From CBFGTV01 sp965652145 (GTDB lineage: Bacteria; Bacillota; Clostridia; Peptostreptococcales; Natronincolaceae): DNA of 13,226 nt. Location: the NCBI GenBank assembly GCA_965652145.1, contig CBFGTV010000087.1, forward strand, positions 1 through 13,226. Direction: 5' to 3'. The position numbers were made by a program, and so were the translations under genes. The notes beneath the pieces were generated by a model. That model was not told the origin of the DNA and ran no database searches. It was given only the letters and a program-made list of their open reading frames with translations. Below, piece after piece: positions 6,108 to 12,146 of the stretch; within the stretch, counting starts at the first letter, position 1; every line of letters begins with the position of its first letter.

Positions 6108-6158
6108 TTGCATAAAGACATCATTTTATGGTATATATAATATAGTAGTGATATCTTT
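6108..6158 (+). promoter_or_regulatory. Promoter region of the RHH gene with an operator-like site
   Basis: TTGCAT (6108-6113) and TATATA (6132-6137) are 18 bp apart, and an alternative -10 TATAAT lies at 6136-6141. Just downstream, AGTGATATCTTT (6147-6158) matches the palindrome AGTGATATCACT at 10 of 12 positions, where a repressor would cover the transcript start. This would allow autoregulation by the RHH protein. Confidence 0.5.
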
Positions 6159-6180
6159 ATGTAAGAGGAGCGGGTCTATT

Positions 6181-6342
6181 ATGGCTGTAGGTAGTGATAA
6201 AACAAGAATCTTGGTAAATATTCCAATCGAGTTAAAGGAGAGAGTGGAAGCTGAAGCAAAAAAAGAAAACAGATCGGTTAGCAACTATATTATCACCGTT
6301 TTAAAAAATCATATAGAAGACAAAAATAAGAATCCTGATTAA
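6181..6342 (+). CDS. Ribbon-helix-helix (Arc/MetJ-type) DNA-binding protein
   Basis: The product has 53 residues. ATG 6181 is taken as the start because AGAGGAG lies 10 bases before it; the longer frame from 6148 overlaps the promoter and operator. Residues 7-14 (KTRILVNI) fit the DNA-contacting beta strand, 16-29 (IELKERVEAEAKKE) helix A, and 31-46 (RSVSNYIITVLKNHIE) helix B with the usual S-x-S-x-Y/F-I turn. Such proteins bind short palindromes as dimers and often repress their own promoter. The matching sites near 6147, 5773 and 5277 make it the best local candidate for their regulator. It could also be an orphan antitoxin. It ends inside a terminator hairpin. Confidence 0.85.
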   Translation: MAVGSDKTRILVNIPIELKERVEAEAKKENRSVSNYIITVLKNHIEDKNKNPD

Positions 6343-6358
6343 AGGGATTCTTATTTTT
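6323..6358 (+). terminator. Rho-independent terminator of the RHH gene
   Basis: A 13-bp stem, AAAATAAGAATCC (6323-6335) with GGATTCTTATTTT (6345-6357), has a 9-base loop, and the 3' arm runs into TTTTT. The left arm overlaps the last codons of the RHH gene. Confidence 0.85.
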
Positions 6359-6451
6359 ATATAAGGGAATATTCCGTAGAATTTTGTTTGATACAATTTC
6401 TATAATGATTATGATATGAGGAGAAGTTCTAGTGCTTAGCCTTTTAGTATA

Positions 6452-6480
6452 ATTCTATCCTTCAGGATTAGAATATTTTT
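6452..6480 (+). terminator. Hairpin with T-tract just before the toxin promoter
   Basis: ATTCTATCC (6452-6460) pairs with GGATTAGAAT (6465-6474) with one bulge across a TTCA loop, followed by TTTTT. It insulates the toxin promoter, or ends a short transcript starting near 6400. There TTGATA-16-TATGAT, a GAGGAG site and a 6-codon frame (MLSLLV) are seen. Confidence 0.5.
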
Positions 6481-6509
6481 CTGACGATATATTCCTTACG
6501 TGGTATAAT
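6481..6509 (+). promoter_or_regulatory. Toxin promoter, extended -10
   Basis: CTGACG (6481-6486), a 17-bp spacer and TATAAT (6504-6509) preceded by TGG, an extended -10. The predicted start at about 6516 gives a roughly 160-base mRNA ending at the 6643-6674 hairpin. Confidence 0.7.
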
Positions 6510-6535
6510 TTAGACATACTCCGAAAGGAGGTGAA

Positions 6536-6550
6536 ACTTCGATCAATGAC
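6536..6550 (+). repeat. Direct repeat copy 1, over the toxin start codon
   Basis: ACTTCGATCAATGAC includes the toxin ATG at 6546. It is 14 of 15 identical to 6680-6694. The antisense RNA made from copy 2 is therefore complementary to this site. Confidence 0.85.
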
Positions 6551-6641
6551 TCAACAACAAAAGAAAACAGTCATAGAAATCTTACTGGCAGTTGCTGCAC
6601 TTATTACGGCAATTGCATCTCTAATCAATGCAGTAAGATAG
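6546..6641 (+). CDS. 31-aa hydrophobic single-helix peptide, likely type I toxin
   Basis: The ATG at 6546 follows a near-perfect site, AAAGGAGGTGA (6524-6534), at a long spacing of 11 bases. The peptide begins MTQQQKKTVIEILLAVAALI and continues to INAVR: a polar, basic N-terminus, one membrane helix (about residues 8-29) rich in A, I and L, and a terminal Arg. This is the usual build of membrane-acting type I toxins, which depolarise or disturb the membrane when over-made. It has its own promoter, a tight bidirectional terminator, and a convergent antisense RNA gene with a direct repeat over its start codon. The sequence does not clearly match Fst, TxpA or BsrG peptides that I know; the call rests on the architecture. 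A holin-like or signalling peptide is the alternative. Confidence 0.8.
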   Translation: MTQQQKKTVIEILLAVAALITAIASLINAVR

Positions 6642-6642
6642 C

Positions 6643-6674
6643 GAAAAAGCAGGTGTTGCAGCACCTGCTTTTTC
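6643..6674. terminator. Bidirectional terminator shared by toxin mRNA and antisense RNA
   Basis: A 13-bp perfect stem, GAAAAAGCAGGTG (6643-6655) with CACCTGCTTTTTC (6662-6674), has a 6-base loop TTGCAG. It carries five Ts on the plus strand and five on the minus strand, so both converging transcripts can end here. Confidence 0.9.
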
Positions 6675-6679
6675 ATTCC

Positions 6680-6694
6680 ACTCCGATCAATGAC
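6680..6694 (+). repeat. Direct repeat copy 2, inside the antisense RNA gene
   Basis: ACTCCGATCAATGAC is 14 of 15 identical to 6536-6550. It is non-coding here and lies just beyond the shared terminator, where it is transcribed in the opposite sense. Confidence 0.85.
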
Positions 6695-6717
6695 CTAAAA
6701 TATATGCTTATATTAAG

Positions 6718-6746
6718 AGTATAACTAAGTAAAATGGAAAGTGCAA
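6718..6746 (-). promoter_or_regulatory. Antisense RNA promoter TTGCAC-17-TATACT
   Basis: On the minus strand, TTGCAC (6746-6741) and TATACT (6723-6718) are exactly 17 bp apart. It is a stronger match than the toxin promoter, as expected if antitoxin RNA is kept in excess. Confidence 0.75.
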
Positions 6747-6907
6747 GAGTTTAAGCAAAATTTTATGCTGAAATTTTAGCCACATTATTCAATAGAAAAA
6801 TTTCAACTAACCTTATCCTTCTTCATCATATTATAAGTATGACCAATTTAAAGCGCTTTAAACACTTTAATTTTAATAAACATTATTAAAGTAAGGGGAG
6901 TAGTGAT

Positions 6908-7263
6908 CTATTTTTTACGTAATTTATTCTGAATATCCTTTAGTTTCCATATAGGGATCGAATCCCCATTATACTTTCTCCAATAAACAAAATCATATTT
7001 ATCCAGGCTACTGAAGAAAGCAATCTTTTCTTTTGCTTTTTCCTTATATTCATCGGTATAAAACCCAAAAACCTCTGCTATGGCAGCTGGCTTCATTGAA
7101 TTGTAATCAAGAAGTAAAAAATCCGGCACATAGCCATTCCATTGTTTGATAGTTCTTGGATCTGATTGTGTTGGTCTATCAAAAAGCATCCTCATTGCTA
7201 TAATTGTTCTGCAAATTCTGCCTCTGCCTCGCTCTCAACGAATATTCCGTAACTTTTTAAGAA
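6908..7263 (-). pseudogene. C-terminal fragment of a PD-(D/E)XK nuclease-like protein (DUF1173-like), frameshifted
   Basis: A 95-codon frame starts at 7195 (MRMLFDRPTQSDP..., then NGYVPDFLLLD, AAIAEVFGFYTDEYKEKAKE, FVYWRK). The order PDF..LD, (A)EVFG, Y..KAKEKI resembles the small nuclease-like tail seen in DUF1173-type and plasmid-encoded proteins. Directly upstream, in another frame and ending in TAG at 7200-7198, the sequence reads FLKSYGIFVESEAEAEFAEQ plus L. This is the ES..E..FA..L helix that normally precedes such a domain. The two pieces join by one frameshift near 7200, so this is a broken gene rather than a 95-aa gene. I found no ribosome binding site before the ATG at 7195. The N-terminal part is absent. 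Confidence 0.6.
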
Positions 7264-7791
7264 GGAGAACTCAATAGAGATAAAAGCAGGATTATTAAAG
7301 AAATTGAAAAAGCCCTTGTAGAGGTTGACTATAGAGAATTCTATTTAAGAAGATTGTAGCGGAATCAAGTATATCGAGAAAGAGGGAAGTCGAGTATAGA
7401 AATCCATGGTATATTGATAATAAACTCGATTCCAAATTCCCGTAGTAGGTGCAGGAGAAATCCTCGTTTGCGCGGGAATTGGTTGTTAGTGGGACGTTTA
7501 AGGAATAAGTGAAAAGGATAAATAGATTTCTTAACAGAAAAAGAATAGATAAAAGTATTGATTTAAAGGTATTGAAAGAATGTATAACACAAAAATTACT
7601 ACCATAAAAACAGCTATCACAGAAAATAAATTTCTACTATAAAAACATGGTTCAAGTAAGAACATCTACCTGAAACCATATTTCTTCTTTTATAACATTT
7701 ATACCTTTTTGTACTTTCTAATTTATATCTGAAATGTGTCAGTAATAAAAAAATTCACCCTGTCATAAATAATTAAGGGGTGATCGTTGGA
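7264..7791 (+). other. Decayed region without an intact gene
   Basis: A plus-strand frame at 7261-7359 reads NRDKSRIIKEIEKALVEVDY and then REFYLRRL to a stop. It looks like the end of a real protein but has no start signal and I cannot name it. A further frame near 7363-7440 (SRKREVEYRNPWYIDNKLD) ends in two stops. Together these suggest gene debris. A hairpin at 7647-7679 is listed separately. AAGGGGTGAT just before 7792 is the ribosome binding site of the next gene. Confidence 0.4.
7647..7695 (+). terminator. Probable terminator hairpin
   Basis: ATGGTTCAAGTA (7647-7658) pairs with TACCTGAAACCAT (7667-7679) with one bulge and a GU pair. A T-rich tail (TTTCTTCTTTTAT) follows. It probably ends the transcript of whatever gene once lay upstream. 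Confidence 0.45.
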
Positions 7792-8832
7792 ATGGTAATT
7801 GTATTAAGAAGATTAAAATTTTACTTACTATTAATTTTGATACTGGCAATTATATTGATGGGTTTATGGATGATAATTTCGAATAAAAACAAAACTGTTC
7901 AACCTGCAATGGGTGGATATATCCATACCAATAATAAGTCAGAACAGGAGCTTACACAAGTTGTATTTAATTCTAATGAAATAAATGATGATACTGAACG
8001 CTTCCAGCGTCCATCCAAGGAATCAGCATTAAAGCTGAAATATGATGCTAAGGATTTTATTCATGCTCTAATTGAATCGCCCTATATTCAAACAACTTTT
8101 AATACACCTGAAGATGTAATTCAGGCCTATTATGCTATATTAAAGGATGCAGAGAATATGAGCGTATATCATGGTGGATGTGGTACCATAGGATGGTCAA
8201 AAATTCCATATCCTTATGCTTATGAACTTCTAACTAAGGATGCCCAACAGAAAATGACTTTAGAGGAGTTTGTAGAATCCTTTGCTGGAATTGGACATAT
8301 GACCCTACTTAAACTCTATCCTGCGTATCAGCCTTCAAATACTAAAGATAAGATAAAATATTATATGGTGGAAATTGAAGTAATTACAGGGCCATCTTAT
8401 AAAGAGAATGAAGATAATCAACTGCAACCCAGTTTTTTTGCTTATTATTATGGGCTGATCACAACAGAAAAAACGCCTACTGATAGCTGGAAAATTAAAT
8501 CAATCGATTATATTCCTGAAGATTTTCTATGTCATCCATTTCACCACTGGGATTACGATGCCAAGTTCCTTGTAGGAATTATCTATGAAAATTGGTATGG
8601 ACTTATTGACAAAATAGAAAAAGCTGAAAAGGTTGATTCAATGATATATGTCTATGCTTCTGGAAATGGTCATAAGTACAGGCTTGATTTTGTAAGACTT
8701 ACAAATGGTGATGATGTTCTATTGCATGAAAATATACTGGAAAAGGGACAATGGAAAGAAGTAAACCTGCTGAAAGAAGAACATCAAGTTTATAAATTTT
8801 CTATTTTGAATCCAAACTTAAAGATAAAATAA
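7792..8832 (+). CDS. Hypothetical membrane-anchored extracytoplasmic protein
   Basis: The product has 346 residues from ATG 7792, chosen because AGGGGTGAT lies 7 bases upstream; the in-frame GTG at 7780 overlaps that site. Residues 1-8 are basic (MVIVLRRLKF), 9-28 a long hydrophobic helix (YLLLILILAIILMGLWMIIS), followed by a basic NKNK stretch: an N-terminal anchor with the bulk outside. There is no lipobox cysteine. The middle part (about 95-230), from NTPEDVIQAYYAILKDAE through YELLTKDAQQKMTLEEFVE to YYMVEIEVITGP, has the helix-then-sheet look of an NTF2-like fold. Aromatic residues are abundant in the C-terminal half. I know no function. It is monocistronic, ending before a terminator at 8901. 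Confidence 0.75.
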   Translation: MVIVLRRLKFYLLLILILAIILMGLWMIISNKNKTVQPAMGGYIHTNNKSEQELTQVVFNSNEINDDTERFQRPSKESALKLKYDAKDFIHALIESPYIQTTFNTPEDVIQAYYAILKDAENMSVYHGGCGTIGWSKIPYPYAYELLTKDAQQKMTLEEFVESFAGIGHMTLLKLYPAYQPSNTKDKIKYYMVEIEVITGPSYKENEDNQLQPSFFAYYYGLITTEKTPTDSWKIKSIDYIPEDFLCHPFHHWDYDAKFLVGIIYENWYGLIDKIEKAEKVDSMIYVYASGNGHKYRLDFVRLTNGDDVLLHENILEKGQWKEVNLLKEEHQVYKFSILNPNLKIK

Positions 8833-8900
8833 GATTTAATCCATTATTACGAAAGGCTCTGATAAGGATATAATGATGTAGAAACTATATATAAGAATTA

Positions 8901-8930
8901 CAAAACCCACTGTTTTGTGGGTTTTGCTTT
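8901..8930. terminator. Terminator between convergent genes
   Basis: A 10-bp perfect stem, CAAAACCCAC (8901-8910) with GTGGGTTTTG (8917-8926), has a 6-base loop TGTTTT followed by CTTTG. It serves the plus gene ending at 8832. Run in reverse it can also serve the minus GNAT gene ending at 8950. Confidence 0.8.
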
Positions 8931-8949
8931 GCAATTAAAATAAGTTTGG

Positions 8950-9456
8950 TCAGTAATACTCCGTCTCTAAAAGAGACATAATGATTATTGATTCAAAATG
9001 GCCTTGATAATAAACACACTCCCTTAAAACTCCCTCTTCAACAAACCCCTCAGATCGATATAGCTCCTGGGCACGGCTGTTTTTTACCCGAACATCAAGC
9101 CATAGCCTATGGGCATTTAACTGTTCGAAGGCAACATATTTAATAAACCTGAGGGCCTGTCTGCCATAGCCCTTTCCCTTGCTGGCAATAACAATCCGTT
9201 TAAATTCAATATTACGATGGGGATTTGTCAGGCCCGCCATAATTATGTAGCCTACGGGGACTTCGGTGTCACTTTCCACCAAAGTTAAATGCAGTATATC
9301 CTCGTTGGTTAGGGCTGCTTTGTGCCTTTCCCTTGACCATTGATCCACAAATTGAGCATTGTGGGGGTCTGCCTCGGCACCAACGACAAAATCTAAATCC
9401 TGCTCCAATGTATTTCTTAATTTCAAAGTATCGGAGCTTAAATTAATGAGCTTCAT
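8950..9456 (-). CDS. GNAT-family N-acetyltransferase, RimJ/RimL type
   Basis: The product has 168 residues and should transfer acetyl from acetyl-CoA to an amine; the substrate is not predictable. Start: AAAGGAGT lies about 9 bases before the ATG. Landmarks run from LKLRNTLEQDLDFVVGAEAD (start of the fold) through VPVGYIIMAGL (beta 4), then EFKRIVIASKGKGYGRQALR with the CoA pyrophosphate loop G94-x-G96-x-G98, then LDVRVKNSRAQELYRSEGF (motif B, N-A-Y pattern as N-S-R-A..LYRSEGF), and finally EGVLRECVYYQGHFESIIIMS, which is typical of the RimL group. Length is normal. It stands alone, transcribed against the 7792 gene. A relic of another GNAT end lies at 9677. Confidence 0.93.
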   Translation of the reverse strand: MKLINLSSDTLKLRNTLEQDLDFVVGAEADPHNAQFVDQWSRERHKAALTNEDILHLTLVESDTEVPVGYIIMAGLTNPHRNIEFKRIVIASKGKGYGRQALRFIKYVAFEQLNAHRLWLDVRVKNSRAQELYRSEGFVEEGVLRECVYYQGHFESIIIMSLLETEYY

Positions 9457-9676
9457 AAAAATTTACTCCTTTCATTTACTTATAGAGTAGAGAACAGCAC
9501 TTAAATTCAAAATATTTATGGTTACATTATACAGCTTATATGACACCAAGGCTATAGAAGAATAAATATTACCCTTAAATTTGAATGAAGAGTGAATAAG
9601 ACAGAAGGAATTTTAAAAATATTATCTAATAGTTAAATAATAGAAAAATTGGTGGATTTTATACCCCATATTAATT

Positions 9677-9754
9677 CTGATGATTGATAAAAATTCCCAA
9701 GCTGTTGATAAATTCTACCAATCAGGATATAGAAATAATAAAGTGGCCCATTAA
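9677..9754 (+). pseudogene. Relic of a GNAT acetyltransferase C-terminus
   Basis: A 25-codon frame reads LMIDKNSQAVDKFYQSGYRN and ends in TAA at 9752. It matches the motif L-x-V-x-x-x-N-x-x-A-x-x-F-Y-x-x-x-G-Y of GNAT proteins. There is no start codon with a ribosome binding site and nothing of the rest of the fold upstream, so it is a fragment. The rest of 9457-9830 shows no gene. Confidence 0.5.
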
Positions 9755-9793
9755 AAAATAAAAACTAAGAAGCTTGATCGGCCAGTGAAGGGG

Positions 9794-9805
9794 GCTGAAA
9801 TCAGC
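9794..9805. promoter_or_regulatory. Inverted repeat GCTGA-AA-TCAGC upstream of the dha promoter
   Basis: Perfect 5-bp half-sites lie 32 bases before the -24 element. It is a possible activator or repressor site, short enough to be chance. Confidence 0.3.
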
Positions 9806-9836
9806 TTTAAGTTTATTTTATTTATAAGCCGCACCA

Positions 9837-9852
9837 TGGCATAATTTTTGCA
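9837..9852 (+). promoter_or_regulatory. Sigma-54 (-24/-12) promoter of dhaKLM
   Basis: TGGCATAATTTTTGCA has GG (9838-9839) and GC (9850-9851) exactly 10 bases apart, matching TGGCAC-N5-TTGCA. Transcription would start near 9863, about 48 bases before dhaK. A sigma-54 promoter means an enhancer-binding activator (DhaR- or LevR-like) is needed; none is encoded in this window. Confidence 0.75.
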
Positions 9853-9910
9853 ATTGCTTTAATTTTAGGAAATTTAAAATAGGCCGATGGCTAAAAAAGG
9901 GGGATATAAA

Positions 9911-10909
9911 ATGAAAAAGGTAATTAATCATCCTGAAAATGTCGTAGAAGAAATGTTGGAAGGAATCGTTAAGGCTCACCCGGAGTATGTAAAGCGATTA
10001 GAGGGCTTTGATGTATTGGTTAGGGCCAAGGGGCCTGTTGCGGGAAAGGTTGCACTGGTAAGCGGCGGTGGCAGCGGCCATGAGCCATCCCATGGCGGCT
10101 TTGTGGGGGAAGGAATGCTCCATGGGGCTGTGGCTGGAGCCGTCTTTACTTCACCCACACCAGATCAAATCTATGAAGCCGTAAAGGCAGTAGATGGCGG
10201 GGCAGGGGTCCTTTTGGTAATAAAAAACTATACCGGTGATGTTATGAATTTTGAAATGGCTGGAGAAATGGCAGCAGCAGAGGGAATTAATGTAGCCAGT
10301 GTTGTGATCAATGATGATGTAGCGGTAGAAAACAGCACCTGGACCACCGGGCGACGGGGCATTGCAGGAACAGTGTTAATTCATAAGATTGCAGGAGCAG
10401 CAGCAGAAAAGGGTATGCCTTTGGAAGAAGTAAAGCGGGTGGCAGAAAAGGTGATTGCCAATGTTAAATCAATGGGAATGTCCCTTACCCCCTGTACAGT
10501 ACCGGCAGCAGGAAAGCCCAGCTTTGAACTGGAGGCCGACGAAATGGAGGTTGGTCTAGGAATTCATGGCGAGCCGGGCACCCACAAGGAAAAAATAAAG
10601 CCTGCATCAGAAATTACAAAGGATTTATTAGATAAAATTCTGGCAGAGCTGGAATTAAAGGAATCAGACCAAGTGGCGGTTTTAGTTAACGGGCTTGGCG
10701 GCACTCCCCTTATGGAGCTTTATATAGTCAACAACGAGGTAAACAAGCTGTTAAAGGAAAAGGGAATTCATATCCATAAAACCTTGGTGGGTAACTATAT
10801 GACCTCCTTGGAGATGGCGGGCTTTTCCATAACTGTATTAAAATTAGATGAGGAAACCCGAGAATTATTAGATGATAGAGCAGATACACCTGCCTTTAAA
10901 CAGCTATGA
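9911..10909 (+). CDS. dhaK: PTS-dependent dihydroxyacetone kinase, substrate-binding subunit DhaK
   Basis: The product has 332 residues. The start chosen is ATG 9911, because AAAAAGGGGGAT sits 7 bases before it; the ATG at 9887 lies before that site. DhaK binds dihydroxyacetone covalently through a histidine and passes it to DhaL for phosphorylation in the cytoplasm, feeding glycolysis. Landmarks: VSGGGSGHEPSHGGFVG at 50-66 with H57, NYTGDVMNF with D110, NDDVAVENSTWTTGRRG at 134-150, and GLGIHGEPGTH with H219, the hemiaminal-forming histidine. LVNGLGGTPLMELYIV and GNYMTSLEMAGFSITV complete the fold. It is the first gene of dhaK-dhaL-dhaM, behind a sigma-54 promoter. A 139-base gap separates it from dhaL. 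All key residues are present. Confidence 0.97.
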   Translation: MKKVINHPENVVEEMLEGIVKAHPEYVKRLEGFDVLVRAKGPVAGKVALVSGGGSGHEPSHGGFVGEGMLHGAVAGAVFTSPTPDQIYEAVKAVDGGAGVLLVIKNYTGDVMNFEMAGEMAAAEGINVASVVINDDVAVENSTWTTGRRGIAGTVLIHKIAGAAAEKGMPLEEVKRVAEKVIANVKSMGMSLTPCTVPAAGKPSFELEADEMEVGLGIHGEPGTHKEKIKPASEITKDLLDKILAELELKESDQVAVLVNGLGGTPLMELYIVNNEVNKLLKEKGIHIHKTLVGNYMTSLEMAGFSITVLKLDEETRELLDDRADTPAFKQL

Positions 10910-11048
10910 ATTTAGATCCCTAGCAGGGAAAAGAAAGGTATAATAGATGGACTCAGGGAAAAGCGAGGAGATATCAGATTAACCTAGACCCTGATGGGGT
11001 CAGACAGGTCATGTGCCAAAGTAAAGAAGAAACGGGGGAGGAATCAAT

Positions 11049-11678
11049 ATGCTTACAAGGGATCAGCTCTTGGAAATTCTATCTGAAGTAGCTGAGGTTA
11101 TTGTAAACAATAAACAATATTTGACTGATTTAGATGCTGCAATTGGAGACGGTGATCATGGAATCAACATGAGCAAGGGCCTCAAAGCGGTGGCTGAGAA
11201 GCTGGATACAGTGAGGGATAAGGACTGTGGAACTATTCTAAAAACAGTAGCCATGACACTGATTTCCACGGTAGGAGGTGCATCGGGGCCATTGTATGGA
11301 ACGGCCTTTCTCAAGGCTTCAGCGGTGGCCAATGGCAAAGACGAACTATCCAATGAAGATATAATAAAAATGTTTGATGAAGCCATTCAGGGAATCATGA
11401 TGAGGGGAAAGGCACAGTTGGGAGAAAAGACCATGCTGGATTCTCTGATACCGGCCTATGAAGCTTTGAAAAAGACCCTAGAGGCAGGGGAATCGCTGCC
11501 CAGTGCCTTCGATTCAGCCAGAAAAGCAGCAGAGGAAGGGGTTGCCCACACAAAAACCATTAGAGCCACAAAGGGGCGGGCTAGCTACCTGGGGGATCGA
11601 AGTATTGGTCATCAAGACCCGGGAGCAACCTCAGCCTACCTCATGCTTAAGGTAATAGCAACCCTTTTAAATCGATAG
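11049..11678 (+). CDS. dhaL: Dihydroxyacetone kinase ADP-binding subunit DhaL
   Basis: The product has 209 residues. DhaL holds a tightly bound ADP that is rephosphorylated by DhaM and used to phosphorylate dihydroxyacetone on DhaK. The Mg-ADP site is seen as DLDAAIGDGDHGINMSKG (about 27-43) with D29, D34 and D36. Further nucleotide-site marks are STVGGASGPLYGTAF, GEKTMLDSLIPAYEAL, and the C-terminal ATKGRASYLGDRSIGHQDPG, all standard. GGGGGAGG lies about 7 bases before the ATG. The spacing of 11 bases to dhaM indicates co-transcription. The 139 bases before it (10910-11048) hold no clear gene, only a short GACCC/GGGTC hairpin near 10987-11001. Confidence 0.97.
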   Translation: MLTRDQLLEILSEVAEVIVNNKQYLTDLDAAIGDGDHGINMSKGLKAVAEKLDTVRDKDCGTILKTVAMTLISTVGGASGPLYGTAFLKASAVANGKDELSNEDIIKMFDEAIQGIMMRGKAQLGEKTMLDSLIPAYEALKKTLEAGESLPSAFDSARKAAEEGVAHTKTIRATKGRASYLGDRSIGHQDPGATSAYLMLKVIATLLNR

Positions 11679-11689
11679 GAGGCGTAAAA

Positions 11690-12082
11690 ATGGTAGGCAT
11701 TGTGATTGTTTCCCACAGTGAAAAAATAGCCTTGGGTATTGCTGAGCTTTGTAATCAGATGACCCAGGGGAATGTAAGTATAGAAGCGGCCGGTGGAACG
11801 ACGGATGGGAGAATTGGTACCGACGCCATGAAAATAATGGAGGCCATTCAAAGGGCAGATACAGGAGACGGCGTGGTGGTGCTAATGGATTTAGGCAGTG
11901 CGGTAATGAGTACCGAGCTGGCTCTAGACCTATTGGAGGACAAGCTTAGAGAACGAGTTGTGTTGGTTGATGCACCTATTGTAGAGGGCAGTATTAGTGC
12001 TGCGGTTCAGGCTTCAATCGGGAGCATGCTGGAGGAGGTAAAGCTAGGGGCCTTGGAAAGTAAAGGGATGGTAAAACTTTAG
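11690..12082 (+). CDS. dhaM: PTS-type phosphoryl donor for dihydroxyacetone kinase, DhaM (EIIA-Man fold)
   Basis: The product has 130 residues. DhaM takes phosphate from HPr on a histidine and rephosphorylates ADP on DhaL, so PEP rather than ATP pays for dihydroxyacetone phosphorylation. MVGIVIVSHSEKIALGIAEL carries the phospho-accepting H9. The EIIA-Man fold continues through AAGGTTDGRIGTDAMKIMEA, GDGVVVLMDLGSAVMSTELA and VLVDAPIVEGSISAAVQAS. It is the short single-domain form; the HPr and EI-like domains found in E. coli DhaM are absent, so general HPr must serve. AGGAGGC lies 7 bases before the ATG. It is the last gene of the operon. Confidence 0.96.
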   Translation: MVGIVIVSHSEKIALGIAELCNQMTQGNVSIEAAGGTTDGRIGTDAMKIMEAIQRADTGDGVVVLMDLGSAVMSTELALDLLEDKLRERVVLVDAPIVEGSISAAVQASIGSMLEEVKLGALESKGMVKL

Positions 12083-12146
12083 TAGTTAATAATGCTGAGG
12101 CTGAAGTGAGCTTTCATGCCTTATATGTAATTGAAAGGGCCATTAG

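Larger units (their letters stand above)
6643..6711 (-). ncRNA. Predicted antisense antitoxin RNA
   Basis: The promoter at 6718-6746 on the minus strand would start an RNA near 6711 that ends at the shared hairpin at 6643, about 70 bases. It contains GTCATTGATCGGAGT, complementary (14 of 15) to the toxin translation start region at 6536-6550, and it also pairs with the toxin 3' end. This matches the length and layout of RNA II in Fst/par systems. The transcript itself is a prediction. Confidence 0.75.

Noticed and set aside
5856..6113. Minus-strand frame of 85 codons opposite the small SOS gene.
   Set aside because: Its composition is that of an antisense shadow (many L, F, P), it has no ribosome binding site, and it overlaps a better gene.
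6148..6180. Longer start at 6148 for the RHH protein.
   Set aside because: It overlaps the promoter and operator region and has no ribosome binding site. ATG 6181 follows AGAGGAG.
7435..7490. Inverted repeat AATTCCCG ... CGGGAATT considered as an insertion sequence end.
   Set aside because: It is only 8 bp, with no transposase and no target-site duplication seen.
11950..11970. GAACGAGTTGTG, resembling a LexA half-site pair.
   Set aside because: It lies within dhaM coding sequence and breaks the second half (GTTG rather than GTTC).
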